From Roseateles terrae (lineage in GTDB: Bacteria; Pseudomonadota; Gammaproteobacteria; Burkholderiales; Burkholderiaceae_C), in NCBI RefSeq assembly GCF_014192155.1, contig NZ_JACHXO010000006.1:310001-374000 (forward strand): a DNA stretch of 64,000 nucleotides. Direction: 5' to 3'. The position numbers and the translations under genes are program-made. The stretch's first letter is position 1; each line of letters opens with the position of its first letter. Positions 59,518-64,000 of this stretch are shown here, piece after piece. The notes beneath the pieces were generated by a model. It was not told the origin of the DNA. It saw nothing but the letters and a program-made list of their open reading frames with translations, and searched no databases.

Positions 59518-60576
59518 ATGCCTGCCTCCGACACCCGCCCCGCCATCGGCTTCTTCGAGCGCTATCTCACTCTCTGGGTGGCGCTGTGCATCGTTGTGGG
59601 CGTGCTGCTCGGCCATGCGCTGCCCGGCCTGGTCCACACGGTGGCCGCGCTGGAGGTGGCGCAGGTCAACCTGCCGGTGGGGCTGCTGATCTGGGTGATG
59701 ATCATCCCGATGCTGCTGAAGATCGACTTTGCAGCGCTGGGGCAGGTGAAAGCCCATGCGCGCGGCATCGGCGTGACGCTTTTCATCAACTGGGCGGTCA
59801 AGCCGTTCTCGATGGCGCTGCTGGGCTGGATCTTCGTGCGCCATGTGTTTGCGCCGTGGCTGCCGGCCGACCAGCTGGACAGCTATATCGCCGGTCTGAT
59901 CCTGCTGGCAGCGGCACCGTGCACCGCGATGGTCTTTGTCTGGAGCCAGCTCTGCAAAGGCGATCCGTATTTCACCCTGTCGCAGGTGGCGCTCAACGAC
60001 GCGATCATGGTGGTGGCCTTTGCCCCCATCGTGGCGCTGCTGCTGGGACTATCCTCGATCACCATCCCCTGGGACACGTTGCTGACCTCGGTCGGCCTTT
60101 ACATCGTGGTGCCGGTGATCCTGTCGCAGCTGTGGCGTCGCCGCCTGCTGGCGCGCGGCACTGCGCACTTCCAGGCCGTCGCCGCCCGTCTCGGCCCCTT
60201 CTCCATCAGCGCCCTGCTGCTGACCCTGGTGCTGCTGTTTGCCTTCCAGGGCGCCCGCATCCTGGAGCAGCCGCTGGTGATTGCGATGCTGGCGGTGCCC
60301 ATCCTGATCCAGGTGGTGATGAACTCAGGCCTGGCCTATGTGCTCAACCGGCGCCTGGGTGTGCAGCACTGCGTGGCGGGTCCTTCCGCGCTGATCGGCG
60401 CCAGCAACTTCTTTGAACTGGCAGTGGCCACGGCCATCAGCCTGTTCGGCTTTCAGTCCGGCGCTGCGCTCGCCACCGTCGTCGGCGTGCTGATCGAGGT
60501 GCCGGTGATGTTGGCCGTGGTGGCCGTGGTGAACCGGTCGCAGCACTGGTATGAACAAGGATCAGCCGGACGGTGA
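59518..60576 (+). CDS. acr3: Arsenite efflux transporter ACR3
   Basis: A 352-residue inner-membrane carrier with about ten segments. Signature blocks: [40 protein letters not shown] (ACR3 Cys) and [20 protein letters not shown]. It expels arsenite using the proton gradient. The in-frame extension to 59371 overlaps the divergent lipoprotein leader and was rejected. arsH overlaps its stop codon by four bases (GTGA). No arsR or arsC is present in the visible neighbourhood. Confidence 0.94.
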   Translation: MPASDTRPAIGFFERYLTLWVALCIVVGVLLGHALPGLVHTVAALEVAQVNLPVGLLIWVMIIPMLLKIDFAALGQVKAHARGIGVTLFINWAVKPFSMALLGWIFVRHVFAPWLPADQLDSYIAGLILLAAAPCTAMVFVWSQLCKGDPYFTLSQVALNDAIMVVAFAPIVALLLGLSSITIPWDTLLTSVGLYIVVPVILSQLWRRRLLARGTAHFQAVAARLGPFSISALLLTLVLLFAFQGARILEQPLVIAMLAVPILIQVVMNSGLAYVLNRRLGVQHCVAGPSALIGASNFFELAVATAISLFGFQSGAALATVVGVLIEVPVMLAVVAVVNRSQHWYEQGSAGR

Positions 60577-61373
60577 ATGACCCACCGCGCCAGCCCCTAC
60601 CGATGGATACGCCAATGACGCCCCCTGTAGACCCCTCTTCGGACGCTGATGCACCGCTGCAAGACACCAGCCTGCCGGCCCTGGACATCTCGCTGTTCGA
60701 CGTGCCGGATCTGGCGCGCCTGAGCGCACGCACCCCGTCCCTCCATCCGGCCCGCATCCTCCTGCTGTACGGCTCCTTGCGGGCCCGCTCGTACAGCCGG
60801 CTGCTGACCTTCGAAGCGGCGCGACTGCTGCAGGCGATGGGGGCGGAGGTGCGCATCTTCCATGCATCCGGCCTGCCGTTGCCCGACGATGCCGACGAGT
60901 CCCATCCCAAGGTGCAGGAGCTGCGTCAGCTGGCGACCTGGTCCGAAGGCATGGTCTGGTGCTCGCCGGAGCGCCACGGCGCCATGACCGGCGTGATGAA
61001 GTCGCAGATCGACTGGATCCCGCTCAACGCCGGCGCAGTGCGGCCAACGCAGGGCAAGACGCTGGCGGTGATGCAGGTGTCCGGCGGCTCGCAGAGCTTC
61101 AATGCGGTCAACCAGATGCGGGTGTTGGGCCGCTGGATGCGGATGCTGACCATCCCGAATCAGTCGTCCGTGGCCAAGGCGTTTGCCGAGTTCGATGACG
61201 AGGGCCGAATGAAACCGTCCGCCTACTACGACCGGGTGGTGGACGTGATGGAAGAGCTGATGAAATTCACTCTGCTCACCCGCGACCTCGGTCCCTATCT
61301 GGTGGACCGCTACAGCGAGCGGAAGGAAAGTGCCGAGGCGCTGTCCCGGCGGGTGAATCAGCGGGGCCTGTGA
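60573..61373 (+). CDS. arsH: ArsH, NADPH-dependent flavin oxidoreductase
   Basis: A 266-residue flavodoxin-fold enzyme. FMN-binding [20 protein letters not shown] and the ArsH block [20 protein letters not shown] are clear; the C-terminus SYSERKE-like [17 protein letters not shown] also fits. ArsH oxidises trivalent organoarsenicals and confers resistance. GTG at 60573 overlaps acr3; ATG at 60603 is another possible start. Probably co-translated with acr3. Confidence 0.94.
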   Translation: MNDPPRQPLPMDTPMTPPVDPSSDADAPLQDTSLPALDISLFDVPDLARLSARTPSLHPARILLLYGSLRARSYSRLLTFEAARLLQAMGAEVRIFHASGLPLPDDADESHPKVQELRQLATWSEGMVWCSPERHGAMTGVMKSQIDWIPLNAGAVRPTQGKTLAVMQVSGGSQSFNAVNQMRVLGRWMRMLTIPNQSSVAKAFAEFDDEGRMKPSAYYDRVVDVMEELMKFTLLTRDLGPYLVDRYSERKESAEALSRRVNQRGL

Positions 61374-61392
61374 GCGAAAGCCTCCTGGCACC

Positions 61393-61482
61393 GTTCACCA
61401 GCGCATTCACCCGCGTGATTCACAAGCGCAATTCATCCGCGTGATTCGCCAGCAAAATTCACCAGCGTGAATCACCCGGACT
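61393..61482 (+). repeat. 26-bp degenerate tandem repeats between arsH and the hydrolase gene
   Basis: Three adjacent units start attcacccgcgtgattc (61405), attcatccgcgtgattc (61431) and attcaccagcgtgaatc (61457), each 26 bp apart. A partial unit, gttcaccagcgc, precedes them. Units 1 and 2 are identical at most of the first 17 positions. The block ends about 25 bp before the next gene's ATG, so it lies in its promoter or leader. Confidence 0.75.
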
Positions 61483-61506
61483 TTCAGGCTCTCCTAACAT
61501 CGGGCG

Positions 61507-64000
<2,494 letters not shown>

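Overview
The window looks like chromosome from a high-GC betaproteobacterium of the order Burkholderiales. Roseateles/Mitsuaria-like or other Sphaerotilaceae/Comamonadaceae are the best guess; this is inferred from GC-rich codon use and gene order, not from a database search. Supporting synteny includes mreBCD-mrdA-mrdB divergent from gatCAB, recA-recX followed by sucCD, and a type IV pilin cluster with TfpZ and PglL-like ligases. No rRNA, tRNA, CRISPR array, insertion sequence or prophage is visible. Most of the window reads as core chromosome with small accessory patches.

Layout. 1-3145: iron uptake operon on the minus strand (catecholate siderophore receptor, PiuC-type hydroxylase, start of a third gene) behind a Fur-like box. 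3600-4834: TerC/Alx manganese exporter with a clear yybP-ykoY manganese riboswitch and promoter. 4875-7591: small membrane protein, BepA-like M48 protease, moaC. 7631-15171: type IV pilin and pilin-glycosylation cluster, all minus strand: two pilins, each behind a sigma-54-type promoter, an O-antigen-ligase-like protein, TfpZ, and two tandem PglL-type oligosaccharyltransferases. 15402-18986: MBL phosphodiesterase-like enzyme and a Ser/Thr kinase-PP2C phosphatase-FHA module. 19027-24137: second TerC protein, sucD, sucC, recX and recA (with LexA box). 24470-26758: TctDE/QseBC-like two-component system. 26771-33036: rod-shape operon mreB-mreC-mreD-mrdA-mrdB. 33441-36699: gatCAB. 36800-38310: pyrE and a DUF4124-type protein.

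38474-44020: a TonB receptor, xth, a mutarotase-like protein and a degenerate HD-GYP protein. 44153-47203: divergent cadR/cadA-like pair, in which the ATPase has a long His-Asp repeat and the regulator lacks one metal-binding Cys. 47363-50047: POT peptide transporter, then a small lower-GC cassette (GNAT-like protein plus tiny basic protein). 50069-52547: chemotaxis receptor and ribA. 52605-54841: cobalamin riboswitch and BtuB. 54844-56927: NarL-type two-component system, divergent from an unknown secreted protein. 58067-61373: DUF4397 lipoprotein, and acr3-arsH arsenic resistance. 61507-64000: lipoprotein alpha/beta hydrolase converging on the 3' part of a CzcA-type RND pump.

Themes: metal and cofactor homeostasis recurs (iron, manganese, cadmium/zinc/lead, arsenic, B12), with three recognisable RNA- or protein-sensed control sites. 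The second theme is envelope biology: pili and their glycosylation, cell-shape machinery, and outer-membrane receptors and proteases. The least explained parts are the multi-ligase pilin cluster and the GNAT/small-protein cassette.
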